Assembly: GCF_000379605.1 (NCBI RefSeq)
Contig: NZ_KB902602.1
Span: 124,001-188,000, forward strand
Length of the DNA: 64,000 nt
Direction of reading: 5' to 3'
DNA from: Rhizobium giardinii bv. giardinii H152
GTDB lineage: Bacteria > Pseudomonadota > Alphaproteobacteria > Rhizobiales > Rhizobiaceae
Under the pieces are notes generated by a model that did not search any database, was not told the origin of the DNA, and saw only the letters and a list, made by a program, of their open reading frames with translations. Both the position numbers and the translations under genes were made by a program. This document shows positions 25,428 through 33,782 of this stretch, piece after piece (position 1 is the first letter of the stretch; every line of letters begins with the position of its first letter).

Positions 25428-25527
25428 CAGTCTTTCGATAATCCGAAGACTGTCGCTCGTCTCCCCATGGTATTGATCCGACTGGCTTTTCAAGCCAACC
25501 ACGGCGCTCGCGCGCCATCGGATCAAT
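25428..25527 (+). ncRNA. Structured 5' leader with compact three-way junction (candidate cis-regulatory RNA)
   Basis: First hairpin: CAGTCTT (25428-25434) and AAGACTG (25446-25452). Then an outer 10-bp stem ATTGATCCGA (25472-25481) with TCGGATCAAT (25518-25527) encloses two hairpins: TGGCTT/AAGCCA (25483-25488, 25492-25497) and GGCGC/GCGCC (25503-25507, 25512-25516). The right arm of the outer stem abuts the GGGAGAG ribosome-binding site of the amidohydrolase, whose ATG is at 25540. The nesting is too neat for a simple operator, but protein binding to the outer repeat is the alternative. I do not recognise it as a known riboswitch. Confidence 0.45.
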
Positions 25528-25539
25528 GGGAGAGACTTC

Positions 25540-26547
25540 ATGAAGGACGGAATGTTTGTCTTTGATGCTGCGGTTCATTGTCAGGATTTCAGCGATGGTC
25601 AGATCAAGGACGGAAGCGATGGCAGGCGTGTGCGCATCCTGCGCGAACAACTGACCGGGTTCATCAACCTTACCGGACGCCGCGGACCTCCGCCGGAAAC
25701 CGAGACCTTTTCCAACCCGGATCTCGACTGGGCCGTCGACATGCTGTTCGGCAAGGCCGACACGGACATGGCCTGTGCATGTTCGGTGCCGCTGTTTTCC
25801 CATTGGCGTGCCGGCCTCGGTCCCGTCGAACTCAGCCATGCGCTCGCGCAAAAGGACCCGGCCCGCATCGTGCTGACCGGAGGCGTCGATCCGGTCTATC
25901 ACGGCCTCGGCCCGGCGCTGAAGGAGATGGAGCGGCAGGTGCACGAACTCGGCGCCGTCAGCTTCAAGTTCTACCAGTACCAGTCGCGGGGCTGTGCCTG
26001 GCGCGCCGACGACCGGGACATCGCCTATCCGCTCTGGGAAAAGGCGCTGGAACTCGGCATCAAGATGGTGCAGTTCCACAAGGGGTTCCCGCTGGAACTC
26101 GGCCCGGTCGAGGCCTTCAAGCCGAACGACATCCAGTATGCCGCCGCCGATTTCCCGGACCTGAATTTCGGCATACACCACCTGGGCGACCCCTATGTGG
26201 ACGAAACCATTTCCATCGCCAGCCGCTTCGAGAATGTCTACCTGATCCTGCCGCTCTGGTTCAACCAGTACTACCTGCAGCCCTACAAGATGCTGGAGCG
26301 CCTTGGCGAAGCGCTGCTCTACGTCGGCTCGGAGCGCATCTGCTACGGTTCCGAAGCGTTCATCTGGCCGCATGTGCAGACCTATATCGACACGCTGGCC
26401 AATCTCGTCATGCCCGATGAGCTTCAGGAAAAATACGGCTATCCGGAAATCACCCGCGAGATGAAGGAAAACATCCTCGGCAAGGCCTTCGCCCGCGGCA
26501 TCGGGATCGATCTGGAAGCCAAGAAGCGCGAACTGGGGCTTGTCTGA
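25540..26547 (+). CDS. Amidohydrolase-2 family metal-dependent hydrolase
   Basis: A 335-residue TIM-barrel hydrolase of the amidohydrolase-2 (ACMSD/gamma-resorcylate decarboxylase-like) family. Recognisable segments are the start VFDAAVHCQDF, where the usual HxH is replaced by His-Cys-Gln, the mid-barrel FHKGFP, GIHHLGDPY, and the C-terminal CYGSEAFIWP where an Asp would be typical. The altered ligands suggest a single-metal or different-metal site. It shares one base with the following NifU-like gene (TGATG), so the two are coupled. Hydrolase or decarboxylase activity is inferred from the fold only. Confidence 0.8.
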   Translation: MKDGMFVFDAAVHCQDFSDGQIKDGSDGRRVRILREQLTGFINLTGRRGPPPETETFSNPDLDWAVDMLFGKADTDMACACSVPLFSHWRAGLGPVELSHALAQKDPARIVLTGGVDPVYHGLGPALKEMERQVHELGAVSFKFYQYQSRGCAWRADDRDIAYPLWEKALELGIKMVQFHKGFPLELGPVEAFKPNDIQYAAADFPDLNFGIHHLGDPYVDETISIASRFENVYLILPLWFNQYYLQPYKMLERLGEALLYVGSERICYGSEAFIWPHVQTYIDTLANLVMPDELQEKYGYPEITREMKENILGKAFARGIGIDLEAKKRELGLV

Positions 26548-26843
26548 TGATCGATCCGCACGCTCTTGAAGTCGCGCTCGATCGGGCGCGACCGCTTGTT
26601 CTCGGCCATGGCGGCGATATCGAGATCACCGACGTTACCGGGGAGGGCGTCGTGCATGTCGCCCTCTCGGGCGCCTGCCGCGCCTGTCCCAATCTTGCCA
26701 TGACCTTCATTGGCCCGGTGCGCAGCTATCTCATGGCGGTGCCGGGTGTGTCTGAGGTCCGCTGCGAACAGGTGAAGGCGGGGCCGCGCGCCCTGGCGCG
26801 GCTTGCTGGCCTTCTGCACGCGCATCCCTATCCCGCCAACTGA
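26547..26843 (+). CDS. NifU C-terminal-domain protein (Fe-S scaffold-like)
   Basis: A 98-residue stand-alone NifU/Nfu domain. The cluster-binding CxxC is present as GACRACPN near residues 50-57, preceded by HGGDIEITDV, the typical beta hairpin. Such domains carry and deliver Fe-S clusters. The last 20 residues are longer than in the minimal domain. Coupling to an amidohydrolase by a one-base overlap is unusual and suggests dedicated delivery of a metal or cluster to that enzyme or a partner. No other Fe-S biogenesis gene is near. Confidence 0.85.
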   Translation: MIDPHALEVALDRARPLVLGHGGDIEITDVTGEGVVHVALSGACRACPNLAMTFIGPVRSYLMAVPGVSEVRCEQVKAGPRALARLAGLLHAHPYPAN

Positions 26844-26871
26844 CGGGGCGGTGCCGCCTATCCCGAATACG

Positions 26872-26908
26872 AAAGCCCGGAAGATCAATATGCGATCTTC
26901 CGGGCTTT
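26872..26908. terminator. Strong bidirectional terminator
   Basis: A perfect 15-bp stem AAAGCCCGGAAGATC (26872-26886) and GATCTTCCGGGCTTT (26894-26908) with a 7-base loop. It is bordered by an A-run on the left and T-run on the right, the classic form for ending transcription from both sides. It separates the NifU-like gene from the convergent PRISE-type gene. Confidence 0.9.
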
Positions 26909-26928
26909 TCGTGTGCTGGCCCCAAAGC

Positions 26929-27993
26929 TCAGGGGATGATGCGTTCCGCGCGAAGGCGGTCGAAGACGTCGACAAAGGACTGTTCGGTGTCCTGGAAGTC
27001 GGTGAAGCCGTGTGTGCGGCTCTTGGCCATGGAGTGCAGGCATTCCATCGGGCGGCCGAGATCGAGATCGGTGTGCCAGGGGGAGGCCAGCCGATCGAGC
27101 GGGTTCGGCTGCAGTCCGTGCTCCGCGACAAGCGCTTCCCAGTGCGGGCCGAGGCTGCTCATTCGCTCCGTCAGCGAGTTGTAGTGACCGGGATAGGTGG
27201 CCTCAACACCAAAATAGTCGGCGATGCGCTCCCACAACTGCTCCCAGCGGAAGACATCGCCGTTTGTGGCATTGAAGGCCTCGTTGCGAGCATTGGGCTC
27301 CGTGGAGGCCCAGACGATGTGCTTGGCGAGCAGGCGCGCGTCGGTAATGTCGTTGATGCCGTGATAGGCGGTGGGCGTGCCGGGGAAGACGAAGGGTTGT
27401 CCGGTCGCCTTGCAGATCGAGGCATAGGTGGCAAGCGTCGCGCCGATGTTCATGAGATTGCCGACCGCGTAGCCGATGATCGTGTGCGAGCGGTGGACCG
27501 ACCAGCCAAAACCATGGCGTGCGGCATAATCCATCGCTATATCTTCCAGCTCGTAATAGAAATTCTTCTTTTCGAGCCGCGGGGCATCCTCCCGGAACGG
27601 CGTGACCGGGGTGACCTTGCCGTAATCCTCGAAGGGGCCGAGATAGTGCTTGGTTCCGGTGACGACCGCGACATGCTCGACGGTGCCCGCCGCCGCCACG
27701 CCGTCCAGCAGGGTGCGTAACATGCCGCCGTTGAGCCGGATGTTTTCGTCCTCGTTGCGGCCGAGCGTCCAGGTGCAATAATAGATGTGGGTCGGTTTCA
27801 GTTCGGCGAGCGTTCTGAGGGCCGCCTCGCGGTCGAGAAGGTCGATGGCGATCGAGCGCATGTAGGATGCGCCGGCTGGCGGACGGCGGCTGAGGCCGGT
27901 GATTTCCCAACCGCCGATGTCGTGCAGGTGTTCGGCCACGTTGAGCCCGACAATGCCGGTGGCGCCGGCGATGAGTGCCCGTTTCTGATACAT
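26929..27993 (-). CDS. PRISE-type SDR (progesterone-5-beta-reductase/iridoid-synthase-like)
   Basis: A 354-residue extended SDR. The N-terminal motif is GATGIVGLNVAEHL, and the PRISE hallmarks YYCTW, GTKHYLGP and SHTIIGYAVGN are present. Plant members reduce activated C=C bonds of enones with NADPH; bacterial roles are mostly unknown. The ATG at 27993 has GGAGG upstream, and an in-frame earlier start lacks one. It is divergent from the LysR gene at 28093, which probably controls it, and ends at a shared terminator. Confidence 0.87.
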   Translation of the reverse strand: MYQKRALIAGATGIVGLNVAEHLHDIGGWEITGLSRRPPAGASYMRSIAIDLLDREAALRTLAELKPTHIYYCTWTLGRNEDENIRLNGGMLRTLLDGVAAAGTVEHVAVVTGTKHYLGPFEDYGKVTPVTPFREDAPRLEKKNFYYELEDIAMDYAARHGFGWSVHRSHTIIGYAVGNLMNIGATLATYASICKATGQPFVFPGTPTAYHGINDITDARLLAKHIVWASTEPNARNEAFNATNGDVFRWEQLWERIADYFGVEATYPGHYNSLTERMSSLGPHWEALVAEHGLQPNPLDRLASPWHTDLDLGRPMECLHSMAKSRTHGFTDFQDTEQSFVDVFDRLRAERIIP

Positions 27994-28092
27994 GCTGATA
28001 TTTCCTCCAAAAATGTCCATCTCGTGTCTGTCATTTCCCGCTTGTGTCTGAAAGTCAGGCGCTGTCATAAGTGAATTGACAAAGTTTCATGA

Positions 28093-29007
28093 ATGGAGAT
28101 GGCAGTGGCCGGCAGGATTTCCGAAATCGAGGTCTTCGTGAAGGTGGTGGAAACGGGCAGCTTCACCGCCGCCGCCGATGCACTGCATCTTTCACCCTCG
28201 GCTGTCAGCAAGATCATCGCCCGCATCGAGGCGCGGCTTGGCCTGCCGCTCGCCGTACGCTCGACCCGCAAGCTGCGGCTGACGGCGGAGGGCGAGGATT
28301 ATTTCGCCCGCGGCAAGCAGATCCTCAAGGATATTTCCAGCCTTGAGCGCGGCGTCAAGGAGAGCGCCGGTCAGGTCGGTGGCGTGCTGCGCGTCAGTTG
28401 CAACGTGCCCTTCGGGCTGCATTGCGTAACGCCGCTCGTGCCCGGCTTCCTGGAGGCGTACCCGGAAATTAGCCTGGAGTTCTCGCTCTCCGACAGCACC
28501 ACCGATCTTATCGGCGATGGCATCGACGTCGCGATCCGCACCGGCGTTCTAACGGATTCGACCATTCACGCCCGGCGTATCGTTGCCTCGCCGCGGCGGG
28601 TCGTGGCTTCGCCGGCCTATCTCGACAAACACGGTGTCCCAGCCGAGCCGCGGGACCTGCTGAAACACAATTGCCTGACCCTCGGCTTCAGCCGCAGCTA
28701 CGGCAAATGGCCCTTCCGCATCGAGCACGACGGCATACCCACCCAACTCGATCTTGCAGTGAAGGGCAATCTCAGCCTCGACAATGGAGAAGGCCTGCGG
28801 CGGTTCGCGCTGGATGGAGTGGGGTTGGCGCGCCTCTCCGAGTTCCATGTCGGCCGGGATCTCAAGGAGGGTAGACTGGTCGCGGTGCTCGACACCTTCA
28901 ATCCGGGGGACCGCGAACCGGTCTCGATCATCTACGCCGACCAGTCGCCGCTGGCGCCACGCATCCGCGCCTTCATCGATTATTTGGCCCGGTTTCTTGT
29001 CACTTAG
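28093..29007 (+). CDS. LysR-family transcriptional regulator
   Basis: A 304-residue LysR-type regulator. The N-terminal winged HTH covers residues 8-66 with GSFTAAADALHLSPSAVSK, and the C-terminal type 2 periplasmic-binding fold starts near residue 95. It is divergently transcribed from the PRISE-type reductase with about 100 bases between starts, the usual arrangement for control of the neighbour. Two starts (28093 and 28099) are possible. The inducer is unknown. Confidence 0.9.
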   Translation: MEMAVAGRISEIEVFVKVVETGSFTAAADALHLSPSAVSKIIARIEARLGLPLAVRSTRKLRLTAEGEDYFARGKQILKDISSLERGVKESAGQVGGVLRVSCNVPFGLHCVTPLVPGFLEAYPEISLEFSLSDSTTDLIGDGIDVAIRTGVLTDSTIHARRIVASPRRVVASPAYLDKHGVPAEPRDLLKHNCLTLGFSRSYGKWPFRIEHDGIPTQLDLAVKGNLSLDNGEGLRRFALDGVGLARLSEFHVGRDLKEGRLVAVLDTFNPGDREPVSIIYADQSPLAPRIRAFIDYLARFLVT

Positions 29008-29175
29008 GATTTGTGACAAAAAGTACAGGATCAAATGACCATATTTCATCGCACCCTCCCGGGCTGTGATGTTACTCCTTGTCGCGAGGTTACGAATGCC
29101 CGCAAGGAGGGCGCCCCGCCGCGGGCGCCGGGTATCGGAGCCGCCAGGCAGATATGCCTGATAGGAGGATCCGGA

Positions 29176-30099
29176 ATGAATGGGTTGGCCGATCTCAGAA
29201 TGTTTTCGGAAATCGCCCGCTCGCAGAGCATGGCGAGCGCCGCAAACCGTCTCGGCATGGCGCCGGCGACGATCAGCGGGCGGTTGAAGGCACTGGAGGA
29301 TCACTATGGGGTGGCGCTGGTGCGGCGCACGACACGCTCGCTGCTGTTGACCGAGGAGGGCAAACTGCTGCTGGAGCGAGCAAGGCCGGTGCTCTCCGGC
29401 TTTGCCGACCTCGAGCGCGATATGGGCGGGCGCCGCACTGCCGTTTCCGGCGGTCTCGTCCTTTCGTGTGCGACCGACATAAGCCGCGTCCAGTTGCTAT
29501 CGCTTGTGCGCGCATTTTCGCGCGCCCACCCGCATCTGCAGTTTTCGCTGCGCTTCGATCCGCCGGCCAGTCTGCATGAAATTCCCTTCGATGCTGCCCT
29601 GCGGGTCGGGCCGGTGCGGGATTCGAACCTGACGATCCGGAAATTGTTTTCGATGGAAACGGTGACCTGTGCCGCGCCGGCCTATCTGGCGGAGCACGGT
29701 GTTCCCCTGCGACCGTCCGACCTCTGTCGCCATGAATGCCTGCGGCTCGACGGTTCCGCCTTCGCCGGCGATGACTGGGCTTTTCCGGGAGGTGCCCTGG
29801 GGGTTGGCGGGCGTTTTCGGGCGAGCGACCCGGCGACGCTGAAAAACTTTGCCGTTCAAGGCCTTGGTATCCTGCGCATGGCATCAGCGGATGTGCAGGC
29901 GGAGTTGGCGGCCGGTGTTCTTGTGCCGGTGCTCGATGACTTCGAGCCGGAGCCGCAGACTGTCTGCCTGCTCTGCGAAAGCCGGCGCCGGTTGCCGGCC
30001 AGGACCTCGGAGTTCATCGATTTCGCTCAGGCGCATGTCCGACCCCAGCCCACGGGAAGGTGTGCCGAAGGCCTCGACGGTGTGATATCTGTAAAATAA
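29176..30099 (+). CDS. LysR-family transcriptional regulator
   Basis: A 307-residue LysR-type regulator with HTH SMASAANRLGMAPATISGRLKALE in the first 60 residues and an effector domain ending in FEPEPQTVCLLCESRRRLPARTSEF-type sequence common to the family. The ATG at 29176 follows TAGGAGG and is preferred over a start 47 codons earlier. It points toward the long operon that begins at 30275 and is separated from it by an AT-rich spacer, so it may control that operon. It shares only family-level features with the LysR gene just upstream. Confidence 0.9.
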   Translation: MNGLADLRMFSEIARSQSMASAANRLGMAPATISGRLKALEDHYGVALVRRTTRSLLLTEEGKLLLERARPVLSGFADLERDMGGRRTAVSGGLVLSCATDISRVQLLSLVRAFSRAHPHLQFSLRFDPPASLHEIPFDAALRVGPVRDSNLTIRKLFSMETVTCAAPAYLAEHGVPLRPSDLCRHECLRLDGSAFAGDDWAFPGGALGVGGRFRASDPATLKNFAVQGLGILRMASADVQAELAAGVLVPVLDDFEPEPQTVCLLCESRRRLPARTSEFIDFAQAHVRPQPTGRCAEGLDGVISVK

Positions 30100-30274
30100 T
30101 GTAAAATTTATTTTCTTGCAAAATCTATGAAAAGAAATTAGTTCTATTGGCCGAGGCAAGTTCCTTCCGGCCGATAGGGCAGGCGGCCAAGTGGCCGCAG
30201 GGAGGAATGAACGGATCGTCTGGAGGGATGGTCCGCTGGGGTTCGATCCCCGGTTGCCATGGGAGGTTTGGGCA

Positions 30275-31057
30275 ATGGATTATGGACTGAAGGGCAAGCA
30301 TGTGCTGGTCACCGGCGGCGCAACGGGCATCGGTCTTGCGGTGGCGGAGGCCTTTGTCGCCGAGGGCGCGCGTGCAACGGTCAGCGGTCTTGCCGAGGCG
30401 GAGGTTGCCGCGGCAGTCGCCAAGCTCGGAGCCGAGGCGCGCGGCATGGCCTGCGACCTTACCGTCGCCGGCGAGGATCGCCGTCTTGCCGATTTCGCGC
30501 GGTCCGCCGGTACCGTCGATTTTCTCATCAATTCCGTCGGCATTTTCGAAGTGCGGCCTTTCTTCGAAACGCGCGACGATGATTGGTTCCGCTTCTTCGA
30601 CGTCAACGTCATGACGGGGGTGCGCATGTCGCGGCTGTTGCTTAAAGACATGCTCGCGCATGGCGAGGGGTCCATCGTCTTCATCAGCAGCGAGAGCGCG
30701 GTGAAGCCGCAAGCCTGGATGCCGCACTACGGCGCCATGAAGGCCTGCCTTCTCGGGGTTTCGCGGGCACTCGCCGAATTGACCCAGGGCACGCGCGTGC
30801 GTGTCAATGCGATCCTGCCGGGGCCGACCGACACGCTTGCCGTGCGGCGCTACCACGAGGAGATCGCCCGCGAGAAGGGCGTCACCCGAGAGCAGGTGGT
30901 GTCCGACTACTTCGACGAAACCGAGCCGACGTCGCTCATCCGGCGGATGATCGCGCCGGAGGAGGTCGCCGCCAGCGTCGTGCATCTTGCGGCTTCCCCC
31001 GCGCTGAATGGCATGGCGATGCGGGCCGAAGGCGGCACCATTCGCGCAATTCTTTGA
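30275..31057 (+). CDS. SDR oxidoreductase, paralogue B
   Basis: A 260-residue short-chain dehydrogenase with TGGATGIG at residues 13-20, NSVG, and the active-site pair SSESAVKP and YGAMK. Its opening MDYGLKGK and ending GGTIRAIL match paralogues A (21935) and C (38057). It begins the third large operon, 19 bases before the importer ATPase gene. The promoter region 30100-30274 is AT-rich on its left side. Gly and Leu after strand 2 leave the cofactor choice unclear. Probably oxidises the imported compound. Confidence 0.9.
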   Translation: MDYGLKGKHVLVTGGATGIGLAVAEAFVAEGARATVSGLAEAEVAAAVAKLGAEARGMACDLTVAGEDRRLADFARSAGTVDFLINSVGIFEVRPFFETRDDDWFRFFDVNVMTGVRMSRLLLKDMLAHGEGSIVFISSESAVKPQAWMPHYGAMKACLLGVSRALAELTQGTRVRVNAILPGPTDTLAVRRYHEEIAREKGVTREQVVSDYFDETEPTSLIRRMIAPEEVAASVVHLAASPALNGMAMRAEGGTIRAIL

Positions 31058-31076
31058 TCTTCAATCGGAAAAGACA

Positions 31077-32231
31077 ATGGCTGATCTTCAGATCGACAAC
31101 CTGGCAAAGACATTCACGGGCGGCTTTGAAGCGGTGCGCGGCATATCGCTCGATGTAGCCGACCGCGAGGCGGTCTTTCTGCTCGGTCCGTCCGGCGCGG
31201 GCAAGACCACAACGCTGCGCCTCGTCGCCGGACTGGAAGAGGCGGGAGCCGGCCGCATCATGATCGGCGGACGCGACGTGACACGATGGACGCCGCGCGA
31301 GCGCAACCTCGCCATGGTCTACGACAAACATTCGCTCTTTCCGCATCTGAGCGTCTTTGAGAACCTCGCCTATCCGCTGCGCATCCGGAAGATGGCGGAG
31401 AGCGAGATCCGCCGCCACATCGCCGGCGTCGCCGAGACGCTGCAGATCGAGAAGCTGCTGGAGCGCCGGCCGAACCAGCTCTCCGGCGGCCAGATGCAAC
31501 GCGTCGCCATCGGCCGGGCGCTTGTGCGCGACGCGGATGTCTTCCTGCTGGACGAACCGATTTCCCATCTCGATGCGCAGCTGCGCGCCCGTATGCGCGT
31601 CGAGTTCAAGCGTCTCCAGCGCGAGTTCAAGGCGACGATGCTCTATGTCTCGCACGACCAACTCGAGGCGATGACCATGGCCGATCGTATCGTCTTGATC
31701 AACAAGGGCCGGATCGAGCAGATCGCAGCACCTCAGGACCTCTTCGACCGGCCGGAAACGCTGTTTGCAGCCACCTTCGTCGGAGAGCCGCCGATGAACG
31801 TCATGAAGGCCGTCATTTCGCACGCCAACGGCTGCCATTCGCTCCGTGTCGGCGACGCCTATATCGAGGTCGACCACGACTGGATGCAGGACGGCGAGGC
31901 GGTGAAGCCCGGCGGCAATTACGTGCTGGGGCTCCGCCCACAGCAGCTTTGCCTCAATCCGCCCGATGCCGAACATCCCTGCCGCGTGCAGGGCAAGGTC
32001 TTCGCCGTCGAGACGCTGGGCTCGCGGGTGGTGTTCGATATCGAGGTGGAGGGGCAGGTGATCCGCGCGATGACCACGCTCGACGCAGCGCTGAAATATC
32101 CGCGCACGATCGGCGCACCGATCGCATTCCGCATTGATCCCGACTTTGTCTACCTGTTCGACGCCGATACCGGCCGCACCGTGCGGCAGGCGCGCTTCAC
32201 GCGACAAAAGGCGGCAAGATTCCACGCCTGA
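31077..32231 (+). CDS. CUT1 sugar importer ATPase 1 (Q-loop variant)
   Basis: A 384-residue MalK/UgpC-type ATPase. Walker A is GPSGAGKTTT, the signature is LSGGQMQR, Walker B is VFLLDEPISHLD and the switch His is in VSHDQ. At the Q-loop the usual VFQ-aromatic segment reads VYDKHSLFPHL, so the Gln that senses the membrane subunit is replaced by Asp. The C-terminal TOBE region (from about residue 240) is normal. With the second ATPase at 35660 it probably forms a heterodimer, as recalled for the rhizobial glycerol importer GlpST. It is next to its binding protein and permeases. Confidence 0.9.
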   Translation: MADLQIDNLAKTFTGGFEAVRGISLDVADREAVFLLGPSGAGKTTTLRLVAGLEEAGAGRIMIGGRDVTRWTPRERNLAMVYDKHSLFPHLSVFENLAYPLRIRKMAESEIRRHIAGVAETLQIEKLLERRPNQLSGGQMQRVAIGRALVRDADVFLLDEPISHLDAQLRARMRVEFKRLQREFKATMLYVSHDQLEAMTMADRIVLINKGRIEQIAAPQDLFDRPETLFAATFVGEPPMNVMKAVISHANGCHSLRVGDAYIEVDHDWMQDGEAVKPGGNYVLGLRPQQLCLNPPDAEHPCRVQGKVFAVETLGSRVVFDIEVEGQVIRAMTTLDAALKYPRTIGAPIAFRIDPDFVYLFDADTGRTVRQARFTRQKAARFHA

Positions 32232-32279
32232 CCGGGCGTGGCGCCGGATACGCATGCACTATCAACGGAGGAGGAGAGA

Positions 32280-33704
32280 ATGAACATCGTGAAATTGAGT
32301 GCCGCCACGGCGGCCGGGCTGTCGCTATTGCTGCTGGCCCTTCCCGCCCATGCACAGACGGAGGCGCAGAAGGCGCTGGCGGGCAAGACCGTCCACTTCC
32401 TCGCCCCGTCCATGCCGCAGTTTGCGGCGCTGGCAAAGTTCTTCCCTGAGTTCGAGGAGAAATACGGCATCAAGATCGTCGTCGACGAGGTGCCCTTCGA
32501 GAACTACAGGCAGAAGTCGCTGGTCGAAATGCAGCAGGGCACCGGCACCTACGACTTCTTCGCGGTCGATGTGATGTGGCTGGCCGAATATGCCGCGGCC
32601 GGCTTCCTGGAACCGCTGATGCCCTATGTCAAGAATGGCGACCTGACCGACGCCGACTATGATATCGACGACTTCCTGCCGCGCGTCATCAGCGGCACGG
32701 GCGTCTTCAACGACACGCTCTACACCCTCCCGATCGGCGCAGGACCGGTCGGTACTACTTTCCGCGCGGACGTTGCGGAGAAGGCCGGCTTCAAGCTGCC
32801 GGAGCGCTTCTCGCCGGAATTCACCACCAAATACATGTATGACGCGGCCAAGAAGGTGAACAATCCCGAATCCAACATGATCGGCTTCGCCAACATCCCG
32901 GGTCGCTGGTTCTGGGGCGTCACCTATCTGCCTTACCTGTTCGCCTTTCAGACGCCCGAGACCAAAGGCGACGAATATGTCGACAAGGACTGGAAGATCA
33001 CCATCAACAACGAACGCACCATTGCGTCGATCGACTACTTCCTGAGCCTCAAGGAGTTTATGCCTGCCGACAGCGCCAACTGGGGCATCGGCGAGGCGAC
33101 CGCGGTCTACCAAGCGGGCAACGCTTTCGGCACATGGAACTATCAGGACTTCGTCAAGGGCTTCTTCGAGGATCCCGAAACGCAGGCGAAGGTCGCCGGC
33201 AAGAACGTGCACCTGCACACGCCCGCCGGTCCCAGCGGCGTGATCGATCCGTGGTTCGGCGCCTGGTCGCTCGGCGTCTCCAAGGATTCCAAGAACAAGG
33301 AAGCCGCCTGGACCTTCATGCAGTGGGTGACCTCGAAGGACGTGCAGGAGCGCGCCACCCAGTACGGCGCCGGCCCGTCGCGCCACTCGACCTACAAGAG
33401 CGAGACGCTTGCGAAGTATCAGCCCTGGTGGCCCGGCGTCTACGATTTCATGTTGAAGGAAACCAACCCGGACGAGCGGGTGCGCGTGCCGGAATGGGCC
33501 GAAATCTCCGACATCATGGGCGAGGAGGGCAACCGCGTCTGGATCGGAGAGATCGACAGCAAGACGGCGGCCGCCAACATGGAAAAGCGTATGACCGACG
33601 CGATGCGCAAGGGCGGTTACTACATTCCCGGCCGCAACGACCTGCCAAAGCAACAGTGGCGCGACCTGACCTACTACGATCGCCTTCCGTCTGAGTGGAA
33701 CTGA
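32280..33704 (+). CDS. Extracellular solute-binding protein (CUT1 family 1)
   Basis: A 474-residue periplasmic binding protein. The signal peptide spans about residues 1-20 and ends in LPAHA before QTEAQ. The mature part has the family 1 opening VHFLAPSMPQFAALAKFFPEFEEKYG and the YDFFAVDVMW segment. The ATG at 32280 is preceded by GGAGGAG. It delivers a carbohydrate to the two permeases encoded next. Followed at once by a perfect 32-base palindrome. It is distinct in type from the CUT2 binding protein at 4847. Ligand unknown. Confidence 0.92.
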   Translation: MNIVKLSAATAAGLSLLLLALPAHAQTEAQKALAGKTVHFLAPSMPQFAALAKFFPEFEEKYGIKIVVDEVPFENYRQKSLVEMQQGTGTYDFFAVDVMWLAEYAAAGFLEPLMPYVKNGDLTDADYDIDDFLPRVISGTGVFNDTLYTLPIGAGPVGTTFRADVAEKAGFKLPERFSPEFTTKYMYDAAKKVNNPESNMIGFANIPGRWFWGVTYLPYLFAFQTPETKGDEYVDKDWKITINNERTIASIDYFLSLKEFMPADSANWGIGEATAVYQAGNAFGTWNYQDFVKGFFEDPETQAKVAGKNVHLHTPAGPSGVIDPWFGAWSLGVSKDSKNKEAAWTFMQWVTSKDVQERATQYGAGPSRHSTYKSETLAKYQPWWPGVYDFMLKETNPDERVRVPEWAEISDIMGEEGNRVWIGEIDSKTAAANMEKRMTDAMRKGGYYIPGRNDLPKQQWRDLTYYDRLPSEWN

Positions 33705-33712
33705 CTTCCGAG

Positions 33713-33744
33713 GGCATCCGGGCATGACGTCATGCCCGGATGCC
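33713..33744 (+). promoter_or_regulatory. Perfect 32-base palindrome after binding-protein gene
   Basis: GGCATCCGGGCATGAC is followed directly by its own reverse complement, centred between 33728 and 33729. It starts 9 bases after the binding-protein stop and has no T-run. As RNA it would form a very stable hairpin that could protect the upstream message and lower permease expression. Confidence 0.65.
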
Positions 33745-33782
33745 GGCTTCCTGCTCCAACCGTAATTCAAAGGGACTGAGAT

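Noticed and set aside
24628-26373. 581-codon minus-strand open frame
   Set aside because: It is antisense to the IMPase-like and amidohydrolase genes and crosses the structured leader; a by-product of high GC.
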